64,000 bases of DNA, taken from Punica granatum (taxonomy: Eukaryota; Streptophyta; Magnoliopsida; Myrtales; Lythraceae). A program made the translations under genes and the position numbers. The notes under the pieces were generated by a model. The model was not told the DNA's origin and searched no databases. It saw only the letters and a program-made list of their open reading frames with translations. Shown here piece after piece: positions 47,110 through 56,710 of the stretch (positions are counted from its first letter, which is position 1; each line of letters begins with the position of its first letter). The stretch is taken from the NCBI RefSeq assembly GCF_007655135.1, contig NC_045133.1, forward strand, positions 20,185,845-20,249,844, read 5' to 3'.

Positions 47110-47430
47110 AATTATTCCATTTGGTGAAAGATATGTAACCATTTGATGATGACGACTACGATGATAACAATCATCATTTTAGTCGAAGTTATGGAAACAT
47201 AAGGCATACAAAGAGTCGGTGAATGCGAAGCTTTCATTTTGAATTTCTGGACAAATGACACACAATGGTGAATATACCGGCAATTATATATTATATATAA
47301 GATTCGTGAAAGCGATGTAACCATTTGATGATGATAATGATAAGTCATTGAATGAGAAGCCTTCATTTCGAGTTTTAGACAAATGATACACAATGGTAAA
47401 TGCCTCAGTAATTATATATTATATATAGTG
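47110..47430 (+). repeat. Imperfect tandem duplication, unit about 150-180 bases
   Basis: Two copies (about 47130-47300 and 47315-47430) share ATGTAACCATTTGATGATGA, then a variable part, then GCTTTCATTTTGAATT / CCTTCATTTCGAGTTT, then ACAAATGACACACAATGGTG / ACAAATGATACACAATGGTA, ending AATTATATATTATATATA. The second copy lacks part of the interior. Confidence 0.7.
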
Positions 47431-47759
47431 TATAGATATATATAGATTCTCTCTCTATATATATCTTTTTAAGTGGCTTCTCTCTCCGTATATTTAACTA
47501 TGGGCATATCTATTTAGTATGCCTCTGTATTGTTTTAAATATTTGGGGAAATTACACTTCCTCCCTTGAGGTATTACCAAATGACCCAGCAGCCCACTCT
47601 TGATTTAGAAGTTGACAATACATTCCACTGACCATGTAGACCTAATAAAAGAAAAAGTTCATTTTGTCCTCAATCTATACTAGCCTTTTTCAATTTCGTC
47701 CTAATTCACACTCCATTTTTCAATATTGTCTTCAGTGTTTCATGGTGAGTTTACTTTGC

Positions 47760-48065
47760 TCTGGCCGTTAATTTACATTTCCCCCTCGCGGTTGTCGTTA
47801 TTTCCATGCCCTTAGCCTCTCCAACACTTGATGTACTCCATCTTGATCAGAGAGGACCTGTACAGGTCCTATCTCCTTACCTCTTTGTTGTTCCAGTGTC
47901 TTGGACTTAATATCCGGGACAATCCCCTACAAGTAAAGCACAAAAGTGTAGAAACCTAATCCTCAGGAACACAAACATAATCATGCTCTCAATGAAGGAG
48001 CCCATCGGACAAATGTCACATTCCTTCCTCCCCCGAAAAATCTTGCTTTGGTGGACCTTTGGGCT
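47760..48065 (-). pseudogene. Unit 2, minus-strand paralogue remnant of the CxxC/coiled-coil gene
   Basis: The minus strand contains GRKECDICPMGSFIESMIMF in pieces across frames and ends near VLERLRAWK. It occupies the same head-to-head position as 39350-39735 in unit 1. Confidence 0.55.
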
Positions 48066-48229
48066 CAATGGGCCTTCCTCAAGCCCTTCTTGATGACCAT
48101 GTTTGTAAATTATCTTTTAGGAAGAGAAGCAAAATTATTTGGTTAGATGTTCCAGGTAAATTATAAGATCTTTTTAAAAGGCTCAAAAAGTAAAAAAAGA
48201 AACATAATAACCAAATAATATTTCGTCTC

Positions 48230-48730
48230 ATCGTTAAAAGTAATTTATATAAGAACGGTGCTCAGAAGGTTTTGAGAGGTCAACCAAGCCTAAGGGTCCA
48301 CTAAGGCAAGGTTTTCAGGAGAGGAAGGAACGTGACGTATGCGCGATGAGCTTCCCCATTGAGAGAACGATTATGCTCGTATGCCCGAGAATTACAACCT
48401 ACCCTGTGCGCCTCACTTTTGAGGGAATCGCCCTGGCCAAAAATTAGGATCATGAATATGAGAGCACGAATCAAAAACTAAAAGGTAAGGAGGATCGGTT
48501 TAGAAAGGCCCAAAGGGACTTGATCATGGTGTTGGAGAGGATAGAGGCAGAGAAACAAAGAGGTAAAGAGTTAGAGAAGCTCTTCAAGATGGATAGGACA
48601 TAAATCAGACCTGGTGGAGCACTGCACTCCTATCATTGAGCACTGCCTTGAGGAGCTGATCATGAGCAACGCCGTGATAGAGAAGTCGAGAGATGAGCTT
48701 GATGGTCACCTGCTAAAAAGGCCGGTTCCG
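48230..48730 (+). pseudogene. Unit 2, plus-strand remnant of the CxxC/coiled-coil gene
   Basis: Recognisable pieces are ERKERDVCAMSFPIERTIML, then RKAQRDLIMVLERIEAEKQR and GKELEKLFKMDR, with stops between. CDIC has become RDVC and CLTC has become RLTF, so the metal site is gone as well. Nucleotide similarity to 40230-40700 is continuous. Confidence 0.75.
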
Positions 48731-49449
48731 CCCTAATATTGATGATATAAAAAATTTGAGAAAACTATATATAAAAGCTCTTATCTTGAAGGAAAGAAGG
48801 GCGAAGAGCAAGATCATCGGAACCCTCTTGTCGAGTGTTGGAAAACTCATTGCTCCATATCTATGGATTTCTATGCATGAGGTACATACTCCATTTTTTT
48901 TTAAGAGATGCACATAAGTCTCGTATAAGGAAATAAAATTAAGCCAAATAAATGGACACATAAATACTACTGATGAGGATCGACCCTAGGACATCTTCAT
49001 TTTGGGTGACGCCTTGTGGCATTATACTAAGACTCCTTCCTCTATGTACTCCATTTTTTTTAACTTAGTATTTAGGCATATAAGTTCACTTACCATAAGC
49101 TAATTCATATTTTTCTTTCTCTTCGTATATCAAAGGAAGGACAGATAAAATGTTGTGTCGCCGAAGTAATTTCCCTAAATGTAACTCTATGTGCTTATTC
49201 ACATTATTATATTTGGTTTGGTTTAAGGTTGAAAATCGGAAAAACCAAATTGTGTAAACGGCGAAAAAATTTCGTCATTTCAAAAGTTTTCCTAATACAT
49301 CATATATTTCAAAATTTTGCTGTAAAATCACTTGATTTCTGTTTTGTCACTAATCTATCAAGCTGTCCACCTCAATTACCTTCTCACCATTAAATGTTGA
49401 TGTGTCACATCACTATCCCTACATCATCAACATGATTTCTTCGTTGGTA
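48731..49449. other. Intergenic between units 2 and 3
   Basis: Bases 49055-49200 belong to the repeated unit (see 41640-41800). No gene recognised. Confidence 0.4.
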
Positions 49450-49650
49450 CTTAGTCTCGGTGCATAAAATATCCGAGGGAATCCCCTACAAGTAAGCACA
49501 AAAGAGTAGAAACCTAATCCTCGGGAACACAAACATAACCATGCTCTCAATGAAGAAGCTCATAGCGCAAATGTCACATTCCTTCCTCTCCCGAAAAGCT
49601 TCCTTTGGTGGACCTTTGGGCTTTGGTTGACCTCCTCATGCCCATCTTGA
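49450..49650 (-). pseudogene. Unit 3, minus-strand paralogue remnant
   Basis: The minus strand reads GRGKECDICAMSSFIESMVM and VFPRISFLHFCVLTC, then decays. It is the head-to-head partner of 49780-50165. Confidence 0.6.
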
Positions 49651-49779
49651 CGACCATGATTAATTATAAATTAGCTTTCAGTTGTGGGAAGGAAAATTAT
49701 TTGGTTTACTTTTTTGCCGAGAAGAAATTTCAAAGAAAAATTCAGACCTTTGTAGAGGGCTCGCAAAAGAAATAAAAAA

Positions 49780-50165
49780 TTAACCAATTTGGCAATATTC
49801 CAGAGAAGGTCTCGAGGGGAAGTCAACCAAGCCCAAGGGTGCGCACCAAGGCGAGATTTTGGGGAGAGGAAGGAATGTGACATATGTGCGATGAGCTTCT
49901 CCATTGAGGGCATGATTATGCTCGGGTGCCAGAGAATTACAACTGATTATTCTCAGTGCCTGACTTGTGGGGAAGTTGCCTCAGTTATCATGGTTAAAAA
50001 GTAAGGTCGTATATTTGAGAGTACGAATTAGAAACTAAATGGTAAGGAGACTCCATTCTGAAAGGCCCAAAGGGTGTTTCATCGAGGTGCAGGAGAGGCT
50101 AAGGGTAGACAAACGATGAGGTAAAGACTTGGATATAGAGAAGCTCTTGAAGATGGTTGAGCATT
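49780..50165 (+). pseudogene. Unit 3, plus-strand remnant of the CxxC/coiled-coil gene
   Basis: Bases 49789-50004 encode FGERKECDICAMSFSIEGMI, then CLTCGEVASVIMVKK and a stop. The coiled-coil part continues in another frame (VQERLRVDKR). Both CxxC motifs survive, but the protein would be cut to 71 residues. Confidence 0.7.
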
Positions 50166-50204
50166 GGAAGGCTCATGGTTCATAGTTAAGACTATACCTA
50201 TATA

Positions 50205-50483
50205 TATATGTCTGTATGAGGTACTTCTTTTTTAAGTTACTATTTAGTATGTAAATTCACATATACTAAATCATATTTTCCTTTCTCTTCATATGTTAAA
50301 GGAAGGACGTATAAAATGTTGTGCCACTGAAGTAAATTTTCAATAGCTCAACAATGTAGCTCTATGTGCATATTTACATTGCCATATTTGGTTTGGGATA
50401 CGGCTTCTAAATTTGAAAACCGAAAACACCAAATTCAACGGAATACATATAAGTAATCAAATATATATATATATATATATATA
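50205..50483. other. Unit 3 downstream part and (AT)n microsatellite at 50460-50483
   Basis: Bases 50205-50350 match the downstream part of units 1 and 2. The AT tract before 50484 and the one after 50726 were presumably one tract before the solo LTR inserted. Confidence 0.55.
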
Positions 50484-50726
50484 TGTTGAGTTATGGAGCC
50501 TGAAGTACTGTGAATCCGGATCGAGTTCGGCGATGTAATTAGGGTTTGTTCCCTTTATAAATAACAGTTTATATTTCTTGTAACCCTAACTCAAAATAGT
50601 GGAATACCTTGCTTGGCGGCGCCCCCAGACGTAGTCAGAATTTCTGACGAACTGGGTAATCAATTCCGTGTGTCCCTTTTGCTTTTCGTTCATATTGTCT
50701 TCTACTATCGTATATCAGTCGCAACA
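50484..50726 (+). mobile_element. Solo LTR, 243 bases, in an AT microsatellite
   Basis: It starts TGTTGAGTTATGGAGCCTGA and ends CAGTCGCAACA, i.e. TG...CA ends with TGTTG/CAACA as a short inverted pair. Interior features fit an LTR: CTTTATAAATAACAG as a TATA-like element, then GTAACCCTAACTC, then a GC-rich part CTTGGCGGCGCCCCCAGACG. Flanks on both sides are ATATA, consistent with a 5-base target duplication but uninformative inside (AT)n. No internal domain remains. Confidence 0.7.
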
Positions 50727-50924
50727 ATATATATATATATATATATATGGGCTTAACCATATTCGTTTTAGATTTTAATTTGGATATACATTAGTTGATG
50801 TTCCGGTTCTTCCATATATTCATTTGATGAATTGCTATTAAACTTTATTTCGATATCTACTGTGCTGAAATTTTTATTTTGATGAATCTGTATCAAGTTT
50901 TCATTTGTCGGTTATACGGGAGAC

Positions 50925-51015
50925 CAATAGACTTAGAACAATGAAATGAAAATCATAGTTATCTAATATGGGGTTAGGGACAATTCTATCTGAGTATCGA
51001 ACTTAGAATCTCTTT
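50925..51015 (-). repeat. SINE family A, 3' part, split by the copia element
   Basis: On the minus strand: B box AAGTTCGATACTCAG, then AATTGTCCCTAACCCC and AACTATGATTTTCATTTCAT. The missing head lies on the other side of the copia element at 56061-56100 (GGGTGTAGCGCAATTGCGTA, GCATGGTGAC). Joined, they give one normal SINE. Confidence 0.7.
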
Positions 51016-51020
51016 GTCAC

Positions 51021-51261
51021 TATTACGGGATATGCCATGATTTCCGGGATATTTTCATATATTCCCCGAGATTTGTTACATTAGAATCTTCTTGTATATT
51101 AGGATACTCTAGGATATTCTTAGGATATTCTTTGTATAGTTTATACAGTATCCTTTTAGATTTTTACTTACCGTAGATGTCAATGAGTAATTTGTATATA
51201 TACGGTTATCACATCAATAAAGATTATCACCTTCTATTCAATCAATTCTTCTCTTTTCACA
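51021..51261 (+). repeat. Left LTR of the copia element
   Basis: 241 bases. It contains internal near-repeats around AGGATACTCTAGGATATTC and a TATA-like TTTGTATAGTTTATACAG at about 51130. Confidence 0.95.
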
Positions 51262-51273
51262 TGGTATCAGAGC
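51262..51273 (+). promoter_or_regulatory. Primer binding site
   Basis: TGGTATCAGAGC, complementary to the 3' end of initiator-Met tRNA, directly abuts the LTR. Confidence 0.9.
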
Positions 51274-51335
51274 TTCAAAGGCTTGAAAACGATCAAATCC
51301 TTGTTGATATTCGTTTCTTATTTTCCAATTATCCC

Positions 51336-54300
51336 ATGGAAGCAAACACTGGAGTAGGAATGGGATCCATCATCGTTGTTTCACCTTATGCTGTCACCTC
51401 CTCCGATGCGCTAGGAATCAAGATCATCGCCTGCACTTTGAACGGTGAGAATTATCTCACTTGGTCCAGGCTAATGACTACTGCACTTCGAGCAAAGAAT
51501 AAGCTCGGGTTCATCGATGGCTCAGTACGAAAACCAGCTGAGGGAGATGCCAATGAATTGCAATGGATCATGTGCAATTCGATGGTCATGGCGTGGATAA
51601 CCAATACTCTCGATCAAGATTTGCAATCGAGTGTTGCATGTATCAAAAATGCGAAGACTCTCTAGGATGATCTCAAAGAGAGGTTTTCGGAAGGCAACGA
51701 AGCAAGGATATATGAATTGAAATCTCGTTTATGTTTGATGAGACAGGAAGGTAAAACCGTCGCAAAGTATTATTCCAATCTCAAAGTCTTGTGGGATGAG
51801 CTAGAGAATTTTCTTGCGGCTCCTACTTGTACTTGTGCGGCGGCAGCATCCGTGACTTCACATCGCGAGAAAGAGAAAGCATATCAATTTCTCATGGGGC
51901 TCAACCTGGAGTTCGGTATGGTGCGCTCCAATATCCTGAGTCTTGATACACTTCCTTCTCTTAACAAAATTTATTACATGGTGATTCATGAGGAGCGACA
52001 AAAGATTGTGGCTCGTGGACATGAGTCGGGACCAAAGGCAGCAGTTTATTATGTCAAGGAGGGAGCTGGAACAAATCAACCCAACGCACGATCGGGAGGA
52101 CGACCTTACTGTGATCACTGTGACCGCATGGGCCACACTCGCAGCACATGCTGGAAACTTCACGGAAAGCCCACGGATTGGGAGCCCAGGAGCAAAGGCA
52201 AAGGCGGGCCCAAGCAGCAGAAGAAACACGGGCCAAGTTATGCAGCGACTGGGCCGAGCAATCTGCAGGCCCGTTCAAATGCAGTCCAGGTCGCCAGCTC
52301 TGGTCCGAAGCCCAGCAAAATTTCATAGTTGTCCACATCCCAGTTCGAGAAGCTTCTTGATATAGTCGGAAGAGATGATCACCCAACTGAGCCTCTTGTC
52401 GGTAATAAATTAATTTCCATTAATCCAGATGATCAATGGATTATTGACACGGGTGCTTCACGCCACATGACAGGAAGGGTTGACTTATTTAATTCTAGTT
52501 GACTTATTGAGAATTTCAGGGTTCGATTTCCTAATGGCAATTCTATTCTAGCCACTAAGGAAGGAAACATTCATATCGCTGGGGATCTCAATTTATCGAA
52601 TGTCATACTAGTTCCATCTTTTGAGTGCAATTTAATATCAGTTGCTCAATTATCCACTGATTCTAATTGTCGGGTGATTTTTCATGGTGACATGTGCTTA
52701 TTACAGGACCTCACCACGAGGAAGACGTTTGGAGTGAGTGAAATGCTCGGTGGGGTCTACTATCTATGGCGTGTGTTATCATCATCAGTCATAGCTTCCG
52801 CAGTCACATATGAAAATAATGAGCTTTGGCACAACCATTTGGGGCACCTGTCACGTCGTCTTATTTTTAAGGGTATTACATCTAATTCGAGTTGTCATGA
52901 TAATAAGGACTGTGATGTTTGCTATAGGTCAAAGCAAACTCGTTCTCCATTTCCAATAAGTCTCAATAAAGCGAGCTATTTATTCCAATTAGTTCATTGT
53001 GATTTATGGGGGCCATACAAAATTAAATCACTTTCTGGGGCTTATTATTTCATGACGATTGTTGACTACTATAGTCGAGCTATTTGGATATACCCTCTAC
53101 GTGATAAAGCCGAGGCCAGACATAACCTGATTGGATTCATCAATCTGGTACAAAATCAGTTTGAAAGATCAGTGAAAATTCTTCGAACTGATAATGGGTC
53201 GGAATTTCTCTCCAAAGAAATACAAATTTTTTTCTCACAACGTGGCATCATACATCAGACTTCCTATTCCTATACTCCACAGCAGAATGGGCGAGTAGAA
53301 AGGAAACATCGCCACATATTAAACGTGGCACGGGCACTCTTATTTCAGGCAAGTCTTCCAACACGATTTTGGGGAGAATGTGTAACCACTGCTACATACC
53401 TCATCAATATAACGCCATCATCGATTTTATCGAGTAAAACTCTGTTTGAGATGTTATTCAATAAACCACCTGATTATTCTCATCTGCGGGTATTTGGTTG
53501 TCTTTGCTACGCACATCATAGGTCACGCGTATCAGACAAATTTGGAGAAAGATCACGTAAGTGTATTTTCGTGGGATACCCATACGGTAAGAAGGGTTGG
53601 CGTTTATATGATTTGAAAACACGAGAAATATTTGTCTTTAGGGATGTGAAATTTTTTTAGGACACATTTCCTTTTTCTCAAGAGAAGTTGGACAGTAGAA
53701 TTATTGACAAGAATGACACACCTTGTTCTTGAATTTTGTGCCCGGTTAGGATTATGGAAGCAAGGGGGAGAATTCTGAGCAAGAAAATAAATTCATATCA
53801 GTCCAGCCCAATGAGGAATCAGGATATGCCCAGCCCGAAGTTAATTCAGCAGCTCAGCCTGCTTCTTCTGATCATCGGCCCGCGGAACTGGAGCAAATTC
53901 CAGCTCGGCCCGCGGCCCAACTTTCTTCCTCCGAGGCCCAGCTCCTTCCTTCTGCGGCCCAGCTCCTTTTCTCTGTACACAGTCCAATGATTCAGCCCAT
54001 GGATTTTGGGCCTCTTTCTTCTGCCTATGCTGACAGTACTCCAGATAATCAGAATGTTCAGTTACGAAGATCAGACAGAAATCGAAATCCTCCCAGTTGG
54101 CATAAGGATTTTCTTTGTCATACAGTTGAAATTCACCCCCCCCCCCTCTCCAATTCGAGCACACTCACTTCATCGACTTTCTCGGGTAAGTCTTATTCAA
54201 TTGAGCCATGTCTACCATATTCAAAATTTACTGATTATCATTTTGCATATACTGCGGCATTGGACCATGAGGTTGAACCTCGATCCTACAAGGAAGCAGT

Positions 54301-55807
54301 GCAAGATTCTCGATGGCGTGATGCTATGCAGGCTGAAATACGAGCTTTGGAATCTAACAATACTTGGCGAATAGAACCAGTTCCCGAAGGCAAGAAATCC
54401 ATTAGTTGCAAATGGGTTTTCAAAATTAAACGTCATGCGGATGACAGCATTGAACGTTTCAAGGCTCGTCTTGTAGCAAAAGGATTCACACAAATAGAGG
54501 GTGTGGATTTTCATGAAACTTTTGCGCCCGTCGCCAAGCTCGTTACGGTACGTGTTCTGCTTTCTCTCGCAGTGACTAATAATTGGGAAATGCATCAACT
54601 AGATGTCCATAATGCATTTCTTCATGGGGAACTTGAGGAGGAAGTATATATGAAGTTACCCCCGGGATTTTCTCATCGACGCCCAGGTTATTTATGTCGT
54701 ATTCAGAAATCTCTTTATGGTCTTCGCCAAGCATCTCGCAATTGGTTCTCTAAGTTTACGAGTGCCCTACGCAATTATGGTTTCTCTTAGTCTGGAGCCG
54801 ATCATTCTCTCTTTACTCTACAGCGGGATAAGAAATTCCTTGCGATACTAGTCTATGTGGATGATATGATTGTCGTTGGGAATAATTCTGAAGACTGTGC
54901 ATCTCTTAAGAGATATCTTGATACTCATTTTCGCATTAAAGACCTAGGGTCTTTAAGATACTTTCTCGGGATAGAGGTAACCCGCATGGAGAAGGGCTTA
55001 TTTCTCAACCAAAGGAAATATGCACTCGACATCATCAATGAGTGCGGCTTACTTGGATTGAAGCCCTCCTACTTTCCTATGGAACAACGTCATGGTTTAT
55101 CATCGGACTCGGGCTCTCCAATATCAGAACCGACTAGATATCGTCGTCTGATCGGTCGTCTAATTTATTTGACCATAACTCGTCCTGAGTTGTCTTACTC
55201 GGTTCACATCCTCTCCCAGTTCATGCAGGACCCACGAAAGGATCACTGGGATGCAGCATTAAGGATCATTCATTACCTCAAATGCTCACCGGGACAGGGA
55301 ATATTCTTACGACCTGCTTCCATGGATTTAGTAGCATATTGTGATTCCGATTGGGCTAGCTGTCCAATGACTAGACGATTAGTCATCGGATATTTTATCA
55401 CACTTGGTGGTAGTCCAGTATCATGGAAAACAAAGAAGCAAACCACAGTCTCTAGATCTTCTGCAGAAGCTCAGTACCGAGCTATGGCAGCGACTGTTAG
55501 TGAGGTCATATGGTTACAAAGTCTTCTATCTTCTCTGGGCGTCACAATACCTGGACCTACACTCTTGTATTGTGACAATCAAGCCGCTCTACATATTGCG
55601 GCAAATCCTGTATTCCATGAACGAACCAAATATATTGAGATCGATTGCCATTTTATCGGGGATCATATACTGTCGGGCATTATTTCTACAGCTTATTTAT
55701 CGACACATTCACAGTTGGCAGATTTGTTCACTAAAGCTCTCGGTCGAGATCGCTTTCATTTACTCCTTCGCAAGTTGGGAATTCGGGATCCTCATTCTCC
55801 AACTTGA
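51336..55807 (+). pseudogene. copia gag-pol with premature stops and a frame change
   Basis: Gag starts at ATG 51336 and reads into a stop at 51663, where relatives have Trp (LWDDLKERFS). The frame continues through the zinc knuckle (CDHCDRMGHTRSTC, about 52110-52152), a stop at 52326, the protease (WIIDTGASRHMTG, about 52438), a stop at 52500, the integrase zinc domain (HNHLGHL...CDVC) and the catalytic core (HCDLWGP, RTDNGSEF, QQNGRVERKH), then stops at 53658 and 53730. A frame change before about 53750 leads into reverse transcriptase (NAFLHGELEEEVYM, YVDDMIV) and RNase H (YCDSDWA, SSAEAQYRA, YCDNQAAL), interrupted by a stop at 54788 and ending naturally at 55807. The catalytic residues seen are all kept; only the stops and the frame change disable it. 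Confidence 0.93.
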
Positions 55808-55814
55808 GGGGGAG
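55806..55814 (+). promoter_or_regulatory. Polypurine tract
   Basis: GAGGGGGAG immediately before the right LTR. Confidence 0.85.
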
Positions 55815-56055
55815 TATTACGGGATATGCCATGATTTCCGGGATATTTTCATATATTCCCCGAGATTTGTTACATTAGAATCTTCTTGTATATTAGGATA
55901 CTCTAGGATATTCTTAGGATATTCTTTGTATAGTTTATACAGTATCCTTTTAGATTTTTACTTACCGTAGATGTCAATGAGTATTTTGTATATATCTGGT
56001 TATCACATCAATAAAGATTATCACCTTCTATTCAATCAATTCTTCTCTTTTCACA
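55815..56055 (+). repeat. Right LTR of the copia element
   Basis: 241 bases. It differs from the left LTR only near position 160-175 of the LTR: GTATTTTG for GTAATTTG and ATATCTGG for ATATACGG. Confidence 0.95.
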
Positions 56056-56060
56056 GTCAC

Positions 56061-56100
56061 CATGCGAGGCTATACGCAATTGCGCTACACCCTTTTTTAT
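56061..56100 (-). repeat. SINE family A head, split by the copia element
   Basis: Minus-strand A box GTGTAGCGCAATTGCGTA. It pairs with 50925-51015. Confidence 0.65.
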
Positions 56101-56399
56101 TTTATCAAGTTTTCTTTGAAGACGCATTCTAGACCTGTTTTTGGACGAACAAAATGCATCCCACTCAGCCCTTTACTATTGTTGCCGTCTCTCCAATTAT
56201 GAGCATCGGTTGTCGATGGACGACCTTTCCGTAAGTAATCAGCCAATTATATATAACATAATTTACGGTTTCGTAAATATGATTGATTAATGGTTAATTA
56301 GAATTATTTCCAACCACGAACTTAAGGAAGTTTCTTGTTTCTCAAATTAGGGGTAATCGCACAAAGCGTCTCGATGTTTTCAGCAAATTAAAAATCTAT

Positions 56400-56575
56400 T
56401 TGAACAAAAGTGTTGACCGAGTGGTAAGTAGCTCATCCCCGTAAAGAGGAGAACACAAGTTCTAATCCCGGGAAGCGCACTTATTAGAATGGAGAATAAC
56501 CTTTAATGTTCGATCTCCCGACTGGATTAGTCAGATCCCGTTGGGTTTCTGGATACCAAGGTACATACCAAAAAA
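56400..56575 (+). repeat. SINE-like repeat, family B, copy 3 (best preserved)
   Basis: A-box-like TTGACCGAGTGGTAAGTAG (resembling tRNA-Leu/Ser), B box AAGTTCTAATCCCGG, then GAATAACCTTTAATGTTCGA, CGACTGGATTAGTCAGATC and GTTGGGTTTCTGGATACC. This copy shows the tRNA origin of family B most clearly. Confidence 0.6.
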
Positions 56576-56594
56576 ATAATCTATTTGAACAATC

Positions 56595-56710
56595 AAAAGG
56601 GATGTAACGTCAATGGTACACGTTCTCGCCTGATAACTAAGAGATTTTATGTTTGATACCCAGTGTGAATATTTGTGCCATGTAATTTTAATATTGGACT
56701 TTCAAATAGT
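56595..56710 (+). repeat. tRNA-derived SINE, family A
   Basis: A box GATGTAACGTCAATGGTAC, B box ATGTTTGATACCCAG, then TGTGCCATGTAATTTTAAT. It lies directly downstream of the family B copy, with no gap of note. Confidence 0.55.

Larger units (their letters stand above)
51021..56055 (+). mobile_element. Ty1/copia LTR retrotransposon, complete structure, coding region broken
   Basis: Two 241-base LTRs (51021-51261 and 55815-56055) differ at only three positions by eye. GTCAC stands on both sides (51016-51020 and 56056-56060) as a 5-base target duplication. The LTRs start TATTACGG and end TTTTCACA, so the termini are TA...CA, not TG...CA. A primer site TGGTATCAGAGC (initiator-Met tRNA type) directly follows the left LTR, and a polypurine tract GAGGGGGAG directly precedes the right one. 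Domain order gag, protease, integrase, reverse transcriptase, RNase H is copia. Confidence 0.95.
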
